Shown here: in pieces, positions 25,211-34,287 of the stretch
Position numbering within the stretch: position 1 is the stretch's first letter
Layout of the letters: every line of letters starts with the position of its first letter
Source of the DNA: Pelobacter propionicus DSM 2379
GTDB lineage: Bacteria; Desulfobacterota; Desulfuromonadia; Geobacterales; Pseudopelobacteraceae
NCBI RefSeq assembly: GCF_000015045.1
Contig: NC_008609.1
Coordinates: forward strand, 3,709,501 to 3,773,500
Direction of reading: 5' to 3'
Length of the DNA stretch: 64,000 nucleotides
Position numbers and translations under genes: made by a program
Notes under the pieces: generated by a model
The model's database searches: none
What the model was told of the DNA's origin: nothing
What the model saw: the letters and a program-made list of their open reading frames with translations, nothing else

Positions 25211-26833
25211 TCAGTAGCGGTATCTCAGCTCGATGCTGACCAGCTGGTTGGTCCTGTCATCGCCGTTCTCCAGGTTCAGGTTGGAGACCTTCTCGATGCC
25301 GTAGGTCGCCTGGGCATCCAGGTCGCCGTACACCGGCAGGGTCCAGGAGACGCGGCCGGCATGCTTGTATTCCACCGCCTGGCCAGGCATGCGGCCGCTT
25401 TCGCCGCGGGTGGTGTAAATGTACTCCAGCGCCAGGTTGTTGCGCACGCCGAACCAGTGGCAGAAGCGGCTGTAGTAGTCCCGGGTGGCTCCCCCCTGGG
25501 AGTGGCCGATGGGCATGTTCTTGTACAGGTAACCGGCGGGGAAGGTGCTGTTGGTGTAGAGGATCCGGTTGCCCTGAAAGAATTCGAAGCGGAAGTCGTT
25601 TTTGCCGTCAGAGGTCAGCCGGGGTATGTAGATGCCGGCCAGATAACTCTCCACAATGGGCCAGAAGGCCGCCGTATCTTCGCCGGAAAACTCGCCGTAC
25701 AGCTCGGTATTGCGCAGCCAGGGGATGCGGTAGCGCATCTCGAAACCGGCCATGCCGTTGGAGTTGTCCGCGCCGGTGCCGCCGACAAGCCCTCGCACCA
25801 TGTCTCCCAGGCTGTTGTTAACCCCCGGACCGCCCACCTGCCTGCCCAGGTTGAAACCAATCTCCAGGTTGGATGTCGGCTTGGCTGACAGCTTCAAGGC
25901 ATAGAACCAGGGCTGGCGCTCTTCTCCATCGGTTACGGTTTTATCCAGACGGGAGCCGATCAGGGCGAACTTCATGTCGCCCACGTACTTGACCCTGAAC
26001 GGTTCCGGGCTGGAGAGCTTGACCTGGGTCATGTTTTCGGCATTGTTGGAAAGGGTGATGGCGCCGCGATACCCCAGCCCCAGCCAGTTCTCATCCTTGC
26101 CCGCCTCCAGCTCCAGCGACCCTCCCCCCAACTTGACATAGCCCCGGTTCAGCTCAAGGTCCGCATCCGATCCACTTTTGGAGTAGAGCAGGGAGGTCTC
26201 CAGCAGGCCGGAGACGTCCCCACCCAGGTGCCCCTCCACCGCCCAGCGCAGCTCGGCATTATGTCCCTCGCGGTAGACGATGCCGTTGTTATTGGCCATG
26301 AGCGGCGTCCCCTCGCTGCCGCGCTGGGTTGCCGGCGAGGGATAGGGATTCTTGGGGCGCAGTCCCGAGCCAATGCCGAAGACGCCGTCATCGCCGGGAT
26401 CATGCACCTGGCGCTTGTAGTTGCGGGGCGTACCATCCAGATAGGCATAGCGCAGGCGCATGGATGACTTCGGATCGAAGCTGATCAGGGGCGGCTTCAT
26501 GTCCGGCTGTTCCCTGAGCGAAGCTTCCCGGGGGATGAGTTCACGGATACGCACCATCAGCTGGGCGACCAGGGGGGGAACGGGGTCGGGCGACTGTTGG
26601 ATGTTACCCTGCGCCTCCTGCAGCAGCCGCGCGGCCTCGGCCTTGCTGAACGGCCTGATACCCTTGAAATCACTGCCAATCAAACCGTATCCGGCAAGCT
26701 TGTCCAGATAACCGTACAGCGGGCTGTCCAGGGGGATGTTGTTGGAGGCGAGCGCCCAGCAGGATGAGGCCGGGAAGGAGATGCACAGTAGGAGGCTGAG
26801 AAGGGGGCAGACCAGGAAAAGACGTTTGTTCAT
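25211..26833 (-). CDS. Wzi-family capsule assembly outer-membrane protein
   Basis: 540 residues. A signal peptide (LLLCISFPASSCWA) is followed by the Wzi opening NIPLDSPLYGYLDKLAGYGL and a GIRPFSKAEAARLLQEA helix, then alternating strands of a predicted large beta-barrel ending in the aromatic C-terminus IELRYRY. E. coli Wzi (about 480 residues) is a lectin-like barrel that holds capsule to the cell. ATG 26833 is chosen over TTG 26836 because CGGAG lies at good spacing. It is the last gene of the polysaccharide locus, followed by a terminator. Confidence 0.82.
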   Translation of the reverse strand: MNKRLFLVCPLLSLLLCISFPASSCWALASNNIPLDSPLYGYLDKLAGYGLIGSDFKGIRPFSKAEAARLLQEAQGNIQQSPDPVPPLVAQLMVRIRELIPREASLREQPDMKPPLISFDPKSSMRLRYAYLDGTPRNYKRQVHDPGDDGVFGIGSGLRPKNPYPSPATQRGSEGTPLMANNNGIVYREGHNAELRWAVEGHLGGDVSGLLETSLLYSKSGSDADLELNRGYVKLGGGSLELEAGKDENWLGLGYRGAITLSNNAENMTQVKLSSPEPFRVKYVGDMKFALIGSRLDKTVTDGEERQPWFYALKLSAKPTSNLEIGFNLGRQVGGPGVNNSLGDMVRGLVGGTGADNSNGMAGFEMRYRIPWLRNTELYGEFSGEDTAAFWPIVESYLAGIYIPRLTSDGKNDFRFEFFQGNRILYTNSTFPAGYLYKNMPIGHSQGGATRDYYSRFCHWFGVRNNLALEYIYTTRGESGRMPGQAVEYKHAGRVSWTLPVYGDLDAQATYGIEKVSNLNLENGDDRTNQLVSIELRYRY

Positions 26834-26914
26834 CAAAACACTCCGAACACAAGAGGTGACAACCCTGCGGCAGCAGAAGATACCACAGAGCCGTCCCCGA
26901 GTATAGGAGGTTTC

Positions 26915-28870
26915 TCATGGGTTGAGCATAAAAGCGGGATGTGCCGCACTGTCCGGCTTTGCCGTCGGGAATACGGCAGGCTGCTCCGGATTTTTCTTAG
27001 AGGCCAGTACCACCGGCTTCCGCTGGCAACAATACTCGGGAACGATTTCCTCGATGAGGCTGACAATCCGGCCCGTGTCGGCCCGCTGGGTGGCACGGTA
27101 CAGTTCGTCAAGCTGGCGGTTGAGGGTATACCATTCGCGGAGGGTCGCCTGGGCTACCATGATCTTTGCGTGGCAGGTGGGTCGGATCCCCTCGCCGGCC
27201 AGGAGCAGCTCCTCGTACAGCTTTTCCCCGGGCCTCAGGCCGGTGAAGCTGATATCGATATCCTCGTAGGGGCGGAATCCTGAAAGTCGAATCATCTCCT
27301 CGGCCAGGGTCAGGATCTTGACCGGCTCCCCCATGTCCAGCAGGAAGATCTCTCCCCCCTTGCCCATGCTCCCGGCCTGCAGGACTAGCTGGGCTGCCTC
27401 GGGAATGGTCATGAAATAGCGGATGACCTCGGGATGGGTGACCGTCACCGGCCCGCCCCTCTTGATCTGTTGGCGGAAGATGGGGATAACGCTGCCATTG
27501 CTCCCCAGCACATTGCCGAAACGGACGGTTACGTAATTAGTTGTGCTCCTCCTGGCCAGGTTCTGCACGTACAGCTCGGCTGCCCGCTTGGAGGCGCCCA
27601 TGATATTGGTGGGATTTACCGCCTTGTCCGTGGAGATCATCACGAAGTGTTTGACGCCGAACTGGTGGGCGGCATCGGCGACGACCCTGGTGCCGCGCAC
27701 GTTGTTGTTGGCCGCGGCCTCGGGATTGGCCTCCATCATGGGCACATGCTTGTAGGCTGCGGCGTGGAAGACCACTTCCGGCAGAAACTCGTCGAAGGTG
27801 GCGTTAAGCAGGGTACGGGCACGGATATCGCCGATCACGGTGGCCAGATGCAGGGCGGGAAAACGCTCGGCCAGCTCCCGCTCCAGAAAGAAGAGCGGCG
27901 TTTCCGCCACATCCAGCAGAATCAGCTTGTCCGGGTTGAAGCGGGCCACCTGGCGGCAAATCTCGCTGCCGATGCTGCCGGCCGCACCGGTAACCAGGAT
28001 TCTCTTTCCCTGCAGGTAACTCTTGATCCTCTCGATATCCAGCGTTATCGGCTCGCGCCCCAGCAGGTCATCCAGATCCACATCCTTTATCTGCTGCACG
28101 GTCACGTTTCCGCCAATCAGGTCGCCCACGCCCGGCAGCGTCTTGAAGGTAACACCCGCTTGACGGCAGCGGTCGACGATACTCCGCACCTGTTTGCCGG
28201 TGGCGGAGGGTATGGCAATGATGACTTCGGCAACGCCACGTTCCCGGCAAACAGGGTCCAGATTTTCCTGTCCGCCCAGTACCGGCACGCCATGGAAGTG
28301 CTGTTCCTGCTTTTCGGGGTCGTCGTCGATGAAACCGACAACCGAAATAGCCAGGGAAGGATTCTGGCGCATCTCCCGCACGATGGCCTGGCCGGCAGAG
28401 CCGGCGCCCACCACCAGCACCCTCTTCAGGTTGTTCTCCTGCATCGTCGGCATGGGGAAGTAGTTTTCGCGGTAGGCACGGGTAACCAGGCGAACGCCAC
28501 AACCGAGGAGAAAGCAGAGCAGCCCGTCCAGCAGGAGCACGGAACGGGGGATTCCCGTCATGCCACGGCTGAAGGCCACGTACAGCACGAACAGGGCCGA
28601 GGCGAAGACATTGGCCTTGAAGATCTCGATCACGTCGGCAATGGAAACATAGCGCCACCAGCCATGGTTGAGCCCCATCTTCCAGAAAACAGCAATTTTG
28701 ATCATCAGGAGTGGTGCAAGGAGTTGCGCAAAAAGCCGCCAGTCGGCGGAGGGAATGGAGAAGTCGAAGCGCAGCAAAAAGGCCAACAGCAGCGAAAAGG
28801 CGATCAGGCAGACTTTGAACAGCAGGATGCGCCAGAAGCGTTTTTCCCTGACCATGCGTGGGTAGTACAT
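26915..28870 (-). CDS. CapD/FlaA1-type nucleotide-sugar 4,6-dehydratase (membrane)
   Basis: 651 residues from the ATG behind AAAGGTGAG. Four hydrophobic helices occupy residues ~10-130. A first Rossmann domain starts at VVGAGSAGQA (154-163), and a second, catalytic SDR domain at VTGAAGSIGSE (293-303). Its serine/lysine region reads ISTDKAVNPTN. WbpM/PglF-like enzymes convert UDP-GlcNAc to the 4-keto-6-deoxy sugar that starts synthesis of QuiNAc, FucNAc or bacillosamine. Position near the initiating sugar-phosphate transferase suggests it makes the first sugar of the repeat unit. Confidence 0.88.
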   Translation of the reverse strand: MYYPRMVREKRFWRILLFKVCLIAFSLLLAFLLRFDFSIPSADWRLFAQLLAPLLMIKIAVFWKMGLNHGWWRYVSIADVIEIFKANVFASALFVLYVAFSRGMTGIPRSVLLLDGLLCFLLGCGVRLVTRAYRENYFPMPTMQENNLKRVLVVGAGSAGQAIVREMRQNPSLAISVVGFIDDDPEKQEQHFHGVPVLGGQENLDPVCRERGVAEVIIAIPSATGKQVRSIVDRCRQAGVTFKTLPGVGDLIGGNVTVQQIKDVDLDDLLGREPITLDIERIKSYLQGKRILVTGAAGSIGSEICRQVARFNPDKLILLDVAETPLFFLERELAERFPALHLATVIGDIRARTLLNATFDEFLPEVVFHAAAYKHVPMMEANPEAAANNNVRGTRVVADAAHQFGVKHFVMISTDKAVNPTNIMGASKRAAELYVQNLARRSTTNYVTVRFGNVLGSNGSVIPIFRQQIKRGGPVTVTHPEVIRYFMTIPEAAQLVLQAGSMGKGGEIFLLDMGEPVKILTLAEEMIRLSGFRPYEDIDISFTGLRPGEKLYEELLLAGEGIRPTCHAKIMVAQATLREWYTLNRQLDELYRATQRADTGRIVSLIEEIVPEYCCQRKPVVLASKKNPEQPAVFPTAKPDSAAHPAFMLNP

Positions 28871-29034
28871 GTTGTGCTCACCTTTTCGCGACACCAGTGT
28901 CAAGACCTCCCTACAACGTTAAGCAAGAATAATCCAGAAATAATGGAATGCAAGTCGGGGTGTTGTTGTGGAGGCTTGGTGAAGGCGGGGTGATTTTGAT
29001 GGTTTCCCCCCCTCAATGGCCAGCAAATGATCGC

Positions 29035-29502
29035 TCATGCTTTCTCCTTACGCGTAATTCCGAAGCGGCTGCAGTAGGCAAAGACGGAGCCTGCAATTGC
29101 ATGGATGCGGGGAGTGAAACGCATGACATCTTCAAATAGCCGTTCCAGATCTTCCTTCGAATACTCATGGGCGATCTTGTTCCGCAAATCCCGGATTCCA
29201 CGGATCTCGTCGATGGATTCGAACAGTCCGCGCTTGTCCGCACGGTTGACCACATCCAACATGGTTCCCTGATCTTCCAGCTCGACTTTGTCGATGCTCC
29301 GAAAAATCTTCTGGATGAGGATATCGCTCGTCCTGGCATACCTGCTGGTCAATGCCTCTATGGCATCGAACTGGTCCGCTGAATATTCTTCCCTATTCCC
29401 AAAGCGTTGACAGATAACGTATGATCTTTGAAGCCATGACAGGGATTTTTCCAGCAGATCCAGATCATTGGCAAGATTCTGAATGTAGTCGTTCTGTGTC
29501 AT
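29035..29502 (-). CDS. HEPN-domain putative RNase toxin (HepT-like)
   Basis: 155 residues, all helical. The catalytic HEPN motif is complete as R107-N-K-I-A-H112-E-Y114 (RX4HXY). In HepT the arginine and histidine cut RNA and the tyrosine is AMPylated by the partner MntA. Its start overlaps the MNT gene stop by 4 bp (ATGA), the standard MNT-HEPN order. The pair sits between the dehydratase and sugar-transferase genes of the capsule locus on the same strand. Toxicity is inference. Confidence 0.8.
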   Translation of the reverse strand: MTQNDYIQNLANDLDLLEKSLSWLQRSYVICQRFGNREEYSADQFDAIEALTSRYARTSDILIQKIFRSIDKVELEDQGTMLDVVNRADKRGLFESIDEIRGIRDLRNKIAHEYSKEDLERLFEDVMRFTPRIHAIAGSVFAYCSRFGITRKEKA

Positions 29503-29780
29503 AGCAGTACCCCCTCGTTCAAGGCTACCCGCACGAACGGGTCGGTTGTGTCAGCGGCAATAACGATGTCGATCTTCTGCTCGCCCAGGAGTTCCCAGAG
29601 CCGCCATCGGATCTTTCCCGCATCGCCTCTGGTTAGCTTTTGCGACATAACCAGCAGATCGATGTCTCCTCCCCGCTTTGTGTTGTCGGTCCGGGACCCG
29701 AAGAGGTAAACCCGTGCCTCGTTGTCCAAGGCATGGACGGTCTCTCTGATTGCAGTAATTTCCTCTATTGATAAGCGCAC
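29499..29780 (-). CDS. MNT-type nucleotidyltransferase antitoxin (MntA-like)
   Basis: 93 residues from GTG 29780, chosen for the GGAAGGG site six bases before it; an in-frame GTG at 29813 gives 104. The minimal nucleotidyltransferase signature is present: Gly28-Ser29-Arg30 in LFGSR and Asp39-X-Asp41 in GGDIDLLV, and a third acidic residue in KIDIVI. In characterised pairs this enzyme AMPylates the HEPN tyrosine and neutralises it. It is directly upstream of the HEPN gene and 72 bp after the sugar transferase gene end in genome order. Confidence 0.82.
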   Translation of the reverse strand: MRLSIEEITAIRETVHALDNEARVYLFGSRTDNTKRGGDIDLLVMSQKLTRGDAGKIRWRLWELLGEQKIDIVIAADTTDPFVRVALNEGVLL

Positions 29781-29852
29781 GCTACGCCCTTCCCTGTTCC
29801 TGTTGCCAGACACTCATTTTTCGCTATTCATTGAATATTCCGACAAGAAAAG

Positions 29853-30413
29853 TCAGTGCGTGACTCCTTCCCGTTTGGCAACCTTGGAGAAGGTCAGCAG
29901 CAGAATACGCATATCCAGCGAAAAAGAGCGGTGTCGCAGATAATACTCATCGAAATCGACCTTGACCGGTATGGGAAGCTCATCTCGGCCGTTGATCTGC
30001 GCCCAGCCGGTCAGTCCGGGAGTCAGCATGTGCACCCCCTTTTTCGTACGCAGTGCGATCAGATCATCCTGGTTGTACAGGGCGGGACGCGGGCCGACAA
30101 AACTCATGTTTCCAGCGAGGATGCTCCAGAGCTGTGGCAACTCATCCAGGCTGGATGTGCGCAGGAATCTGCCGACGGGGGTCAGCCATTGGTCCGGGTC
30201 ACCAAGGAGATGTGTCGCAACCGCAGGGGTGTCGGTGCGCATGGTGCGAAACTTGGGCATTTTGAAGATGGCATTGTTCCTGCCGACGCGGTCGGACCAG
30301 TAGAGAACCGGGCCGGGAGAGGTCAGCTTGACAGCCAGGGCAACCAGCAGCATGGGTATTGAGAAAAGAAACATAGCAAATAGTGATATGCAAAAATCGA
30401 GCAGACGTTTCAT
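29853..30413 (-). CDS. Small bacterial sugar-1-phosphate transferase (PglC/WcaJ-like, initiating)
   Basis: 186 residues: one N-terminal hydrophobic helix then the monotopic phosphoglycosyl-transferase core. Family marks are KLTSPGPVLYWSDRVGRN, FKMPKFRTMRTDT, the SLDELPQLW aspartate-glutamate pair and MSFVGPRPAL. It would transfer a sugar phosphate from a UDP-sugar to undecaprenyl phosphate, starting each repeat unit. The short form without extra N-terminal helices matches PglC. The nearby CapD-like dehydratase suggests a modified N-acetylhexosamine as donor. Confidence 0.9.
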   Translation of the reverse strand: MKRLLDFCISLFAMFLFSIPMLLVALAVKLTSPGPVLYWSDRVGRNNAIFKMPKFRTMRTDTPAVATHLLGDPDQWLTPVGRFLRTSSLDELPQLWSILAGNMSFVGPRPALYNQDDLIALRTKKGVHMLTPGLTGWAQINGRDELPIPVKVDFDEYYLRHRSFSLDMRILLLTFSKVAKREGVTH

Positions 30414-30470
30414 ACTTAGCCATTATTGCCACGAGTCTATATTGTTGCGCCAAATTTATGGTATAACAAA

Positions 30471-31607
30471 TCAAATTCTTTGTGTTCTTTCCCACGTTAC
30501 ATTCTGAATTCCAAACATATTTTTGAAAAAGCCTATCAACATGGCAATATTTATGTATAAGAAATAATATGGTATATAAAACAACTTGTTTTTTGATTTT
30601 GTTACTATTTCTATAAACGCAAGAAAATATAGCAAAAGTTCAAAACAAAATATTACTTTCGCGATAAATGTGTGCCAGACAAAAATTGGGATAAAAAGTA
30701 ACAGTAGTAAAAGAAATGGTACGAACCAGCGGATGACTCTGTGTGAGACGTAAAAAAAGAAACGTTTTGGATGACATGGATTCAACAGAGGCAGCAAATG
30801 TCGTATAGCACGGTAATGTCCTGCCGCATCCCTGATATGGCGAATAAACTCAATGGAATCATTTTTTCCCACCTCTTCTGTTGCAATGGCGTCTTCCGCG
30901 TAGGCGATACCGTATCCCTGCAGTAAAACTGACATTGAGATAGTAAAATCGTCATTTATTGTGTCCGCTGGAAGCTGATTTACCAATTCGCGTCTAACAG
31001 CATAAATTGCTCCATTACCTCCAACTACGCATTTGAATATACCTTCTGCACGTTTGAGCATTGTTTCAAAGCGCCAGTAAAAGCCTTCTCCCGACTTACC
31101 ATTTTTGTCAACAAGGTGTAAACGACCACATACTGCTCCAACTGATTTGTCGTAGAAATGATAAATAAGTCGTTCAACTGCTTCAGACTCTAACATTGAG
31201 TTAGCATCAGTGAACACTATAATTTCCTCGGTTGTCTGTGCAATTAGGTCATTAATGACATGAACCTTACCTCTTCTTGGATATGTAAAAGTTCTCAATG
31301 AGACATTGTCTTCATGATCTGCCAATATTTCATTTGTTCTGTCGGAAGACCCGTCGGAACCGATGTACATTTTGATGTTTTTATAGGCAATAGCTTTGAA
31401 ATTAGTTATCTTTGCTTCGGCCACATCCTCTTCATTATACATTGCACAAATTATTGCAACCGATGGCTTGTTGCAAATTTGTGGCATAAGTATTTGCTCT
31501 TTATGCAATATTTTAGACAGGCAGTAAATAGCGAGCGGAAATAACAGGTACGTATAAATAATCAGAAACACGCACCCAACTATCAGGGTATCTAACGCAG
31601 CCGTCAC
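30471..31607 (-). CDS. Glycosyltransferase family 2, membrane
   Basis: 378 residues: an N-terminal helix, a GT-A domain (VAIICAMYNEEDVAEAKI, IGSDGSSDRTNEI, VFTDANSM, INDDFTIS) and three C-terminal helices around 285-360. This layout resembles processive or membrane-bound GT2 enzymes that work on lipid-linked sugars. It starts with GTG overlapping the radical SAM gene stop by 4 bp. The DNA is clearly more AT-rich than the flanking 60%-GC genes. Donor and acceptor sugars cannot be told. Confidence 0.85.
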   Translation of the reverse strand: MTAALDTLIVGCVFLIIYTYLLFPLAIYCLSKILHKEQILMPQICNKPSVAIICAMYNEEDVAEAKITNFKAIAYKNIKMYIGSDGSSDRTNEILADHEDNVSLRTFTYPRRGKVHVINDLIAQTTEEIIVFTDANSMLESEAVERLIYHFYDKSVGAVCGRLHLVDKNGKSGEGFYWRFETMLKRAEGIFKCVVGGNGAIYAVRRELVNQLPADTINDDFTISMSVLLQGYGIAYAEDAIATEEVGKNDSIEFIRHIRDAAGHYRAIRHLLPLLNPCHPKRFFFYVSHRVIRWFVPFLLLLLLFIPIFVWHTFIAKVIFCFELLLYFLAFIEIVTKSKNKLFYIPYYFLYINIAMLIGFFKNMFGIQNVTWERTQRI

Positions 31608-33061
31608 TCTTCTTTACCTTTGAGTAAATGTTTTATTAATATACTGCCTGCTTTGACTGTGCGTTTGATTTCAGAAGGATTTTTCACAAGGTCTATTGCC
31701 TTTGTAATGAGGTACTCTGGGCGCAAATAAAACTTGCGTCGTGCCTCGTCGCAAAAATTAACAAGCTCTTTTGCCGTCAGCTTATCAGTGTTTAGCACGC
31801 AATTGTGCAACCCATCTTCATCAAGCCAATCACGATATGATTTGGCATGAATGTACGAATTGTCTTTCGCCCACATATAAGCTCTGGTGCCGGGATAGAC
31901 CATAAGAGGAAAAAACTGTGCTGTGTCAGGCTTTAATTTTAGCGCCAACTGAAGGGTTCTCTCCATTGAGTCGCGCGTCTCACCTCTATTGCCAACCATG
32001 AAACAGCCATGCACGCGAAGCCCAGCTTTTTTTGCATTTTGGCAGAATTGTTCAGCTTGGGTGACAGTTGCTCCTTTGCACATATTATCGAGAATCTGTT
32101 GATCACCACTTTCAAAGCCCGCAACTAACAACCTGCAGCCAGCCCTTCTCATTGCAACCATGACTTCGTATCGTAAATTGACGCGGGCCTCCACAGTCCA
32201 GGAAAGCCTCAAGCCCCTGTTGATGATTATGTCACATATTCTCATTACATGGTCCTGATCAACCGTAAAGTTATCATCGTCAATTAAAACTTCTCGTACT
32301 TCTGGAAACTCTTTTACTATATATTCAATTTCTCCAACAACATCTTCAGCTGAGCGATGGCGGTATGTATGTCCAAACATCACCTGCGGGTATACGCAGT
32401 AAAAACATTTGTTCGGACACCCGCGACCGGCAAAGAATGATATCACAGGAGGTTTTGTATGGGCATAGAAGTAATTATTGATGTTAACGTGTTTCTTGTA
32501 GACCTTTGAAACCCAAGGAATTGCATCGAGGTTTTCGATATATGGTCTCTCCTCGGTCGACTTGATTGTGCAGCCGTCTTTATAAGTGATGCCGAGTACC
32601 TGTGACAAAACAAGATTGCCATTCTGAATACTGTTGGCAATGTCAAGCAGTGTATAGTCATATTCATGACGAGCAATAACGTCAATCGAGTTGGACAGGC
32701 GAATTGTTTCTTCAGAAAGGGCTGACGGGTGAGTGCCAACCAGAACGGTAAGAACATTCCCATTGAACCATGATGCAACTTCCTCAAGTACGTTCACATC
32801 GCTATATATGCTCGGTGTTGAAGTATCAAACACCGCCATTTGGGGTGTAAAGTCAATGACCCGCTTTTTGATTTGGGGGAGGCTCGCTCCCTCGGCAGGT
32901 GCGTCTATCAGCAATACTTCATGACCTGCTTTTTCAAGAACGCCTGTTGCATAGCTAAGCCATAATGAATAATAAATTGTGCCGCTTTTGGTGACAGCTG
33001 GACTGCGAGAACTTCTTGAAAATTTAGGGAGGAATGGAGGATTCAGCATTAAAACTTTCAT
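31604..33061 (-). CDS. B12-binding-domain radical SAM protein
   Basis: 485 residues. The N-terminal ~170 residues form a Rossmann-like cobalamin-binding-type domain (MKVLMLNPPFLP, HEVLLIDAPAEG, VLVGTHPSAL). The radical SAM core has the iron-sulfur motif CPNKCFYC (C-X3-C-X2-C) and TIM-barrel strands such as EVLIDDDNF and LVAGFESGDQQILDNM. Such enzymes methylate or rearrange unactivated carbons. The gene is coupled by 4-bp overlaps to glycosyltransferases on both sides, so a sugar or lipid-carrier modification is likely; the exact substrate is unknown. A DxHxxG cobalamin motif is not seen, so B12 may not be bound. Confidence 0.85.
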   Translation of the reverse strand: MKVLMLNPPFLPKFSRSSRSPAVTKSGTIYYSLWLSYATGVLEKAGHEVLLIDAPAEGASLPQIKKRVIDFTPQMAVFDTSTPSIYSDVNVLEEVASWFNGNVLTVLVGTHPSALSEETIRLSNSIDVIARHEYDYTLLDIANSIQNGNLVLSQVLGITYKDGCTIKSTEERPYIENLDAIPWVSKVYKKHVNINNYFYAHTKPPVISFFAGRGCPNKCFYCVYPQVMFGHTYRHRSAEDVVGEIEYIVKEFPEVREVLIDDDNFTVDQDHVMRICDIIINRGLRLSWTVEARVNLRYEVMVAMRRAGCRLLVAGFESGDQQILDNMCKGATVTQAEQFCQNAKKAGLRVHGCFMVGNRGETRDSMERTLQLALKLKPDTAQFFPLMVYPGTRAYMWAKDNSYIHAKSYRDWLDEDGLHNCVLNTDKLTAKELVNFCDEARRKFYLRPEYLITKAIDLVKNPSEIKRTVKAGSILIKHLLKGKEE

Positions 33062-34287
33062 TTGTTGCCCCCTGTCAGAATTGAGTCAAGTGCTTTCTGG
33101 GCCTCGTGAGCAGCAATATCCATCATGCAGTAGTTTTCAGGACTTACACATGACTTCTGCCAGCATGGACTGCATTTTCTTGAACTGAATAATACGCGTG
33201 ATTTCGTTTTCCATGGATGAAAAAGCGCAGGGGTCTGTGGGCCAAAAAAGGCAAGAACAGGTGTTTCTGCAGCCGCTGCAATATGCATGGGACCACTGTC
33301 GTTACCTACATAAAGCCGTGATAACTTGATTATTGCCGCTGTTTGAGAAAGATTTAATTCTCCAACCACTGATATGACATTTCTTCTGTTTGCGCAATAC
33401 GCCAAAACTTTTTTGCTCGCTTCTGCATCATTCTTGCCGCCAATCAATACACAGTCAAATCCCCATTTATCGATTGTGTAGTCTATCAGTTCGGCAAATC
33501 TTTGTTCAGGCCATTTCCTGTATTTGAAAGGTGTGTTTACATGAAAAACGACAAAGTTTGCTGAGATTGATCTTTTTAACAGTAGAGCAAATATATCTGA
33601 CAAAGAAGAGTCTGGTATTGGTATTTCTGATTTATGATGAATTGTTTCGCCGATATAAATTCCAACAGATTTAAGTGAGTCATTAATCACTTCTACATTG
33701 TGTTTTATTTTGAATGAATTGTTATTTATAGATAAAAATTTCAACCACATGCGGCGCTGAGGATGTTTATCCATGTTATAGAGTGCCACTTTGCCGAGAT
33801 TGTTAGCCATTAGCATGAATGTAATAAAAGATAAATCAGCCCTGACAACCACCGTCAAATCAAATCTTTCTAGGCGCAATCGATTGTAAACATTGCAGGC
33901 TGGCTCATAAATGTGGTTATGGCGGATATATTTTATACTATTAATATAATGGGTACTTTTAACATGCTCATTATTTTCATATACGAGTGAGTTTTCGCTG
34001 CCGGTAATTACATGAATGTGTGCATGAGGATATTTTTGGGACAACGCGCTTATGATAGGAGTAGTAAGAACTGCGTCACCAATATTGGCAAGTTGCACGA
34101 TTACAATGCTGTCAATAGATTCGCTTTGAAGTCTGTATCTGGTATTTGCAACCTTGCACGCAACTATCATCATTTGCTGGAAACCGAATGATAGCAGGGA
34201 GCGGTATGCTGATGTGACTGCAAAGGTGAATTTATTTAACATACGCAAATAAAATGGTAATTTTTGGATAAAATCAATGTCACTCAT
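33058..34287 (-). CDS. Glycosyltransferase family 9 (heptosyltransferase-like)
   Basis: 409 residues, GT-B fold. IVIVQLANIGDAVLTTPII opens the acceptor domain, and the donor domain carries the GT9 block RLYVGNDSGPMHIAAA with the ensuing PVLAFFGPQ. The end is cysteine-rich (SRKCSPCWQKSCVSPENYC), as in several LPS heptosyltransferase relatives. It would add a heptose-like or other residue from an ADP- or nucleotide-sugar. It overlaps neighbouring genes by 4 bp at both ends and is AT-rich. Confidence 0.87.
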   Translation of the reverse strand: MSDIDFIQKLPFYLRMLNKFTFAVTSAYRSLLSFGFQQMMIVACKVANTRYRLQSESIDSIVIVQLANIGDAVLTTPIISALSQKYPHAHIHVITGSENSLVYENNEHVKSTHYINSIKYIRHNHIYEPACNVYNRLRLERFDLTVVVRADLSFITFMLMANNLGKVALYNMDKHPQRRMWLKFLSINNNSFKIKHNVEVINDSLKSVGIYIGETIHHKSEIPIPDSSLSDIFALLLKRSISANFVVFHVNTPFKYRKWPEQRFAELIDYTIDKWGFDCVLIGGKNDAEASKKVLAYCANRRNVISVVGELNLSQTAAIIKLSRLYVGNDSGPMHIAAAAETPVLAFFGPQTPALFHPWKTKSRVLFSSRKCSPCWQKSCVSPENYCMMDIAAHEAQKALDSILTGGNK

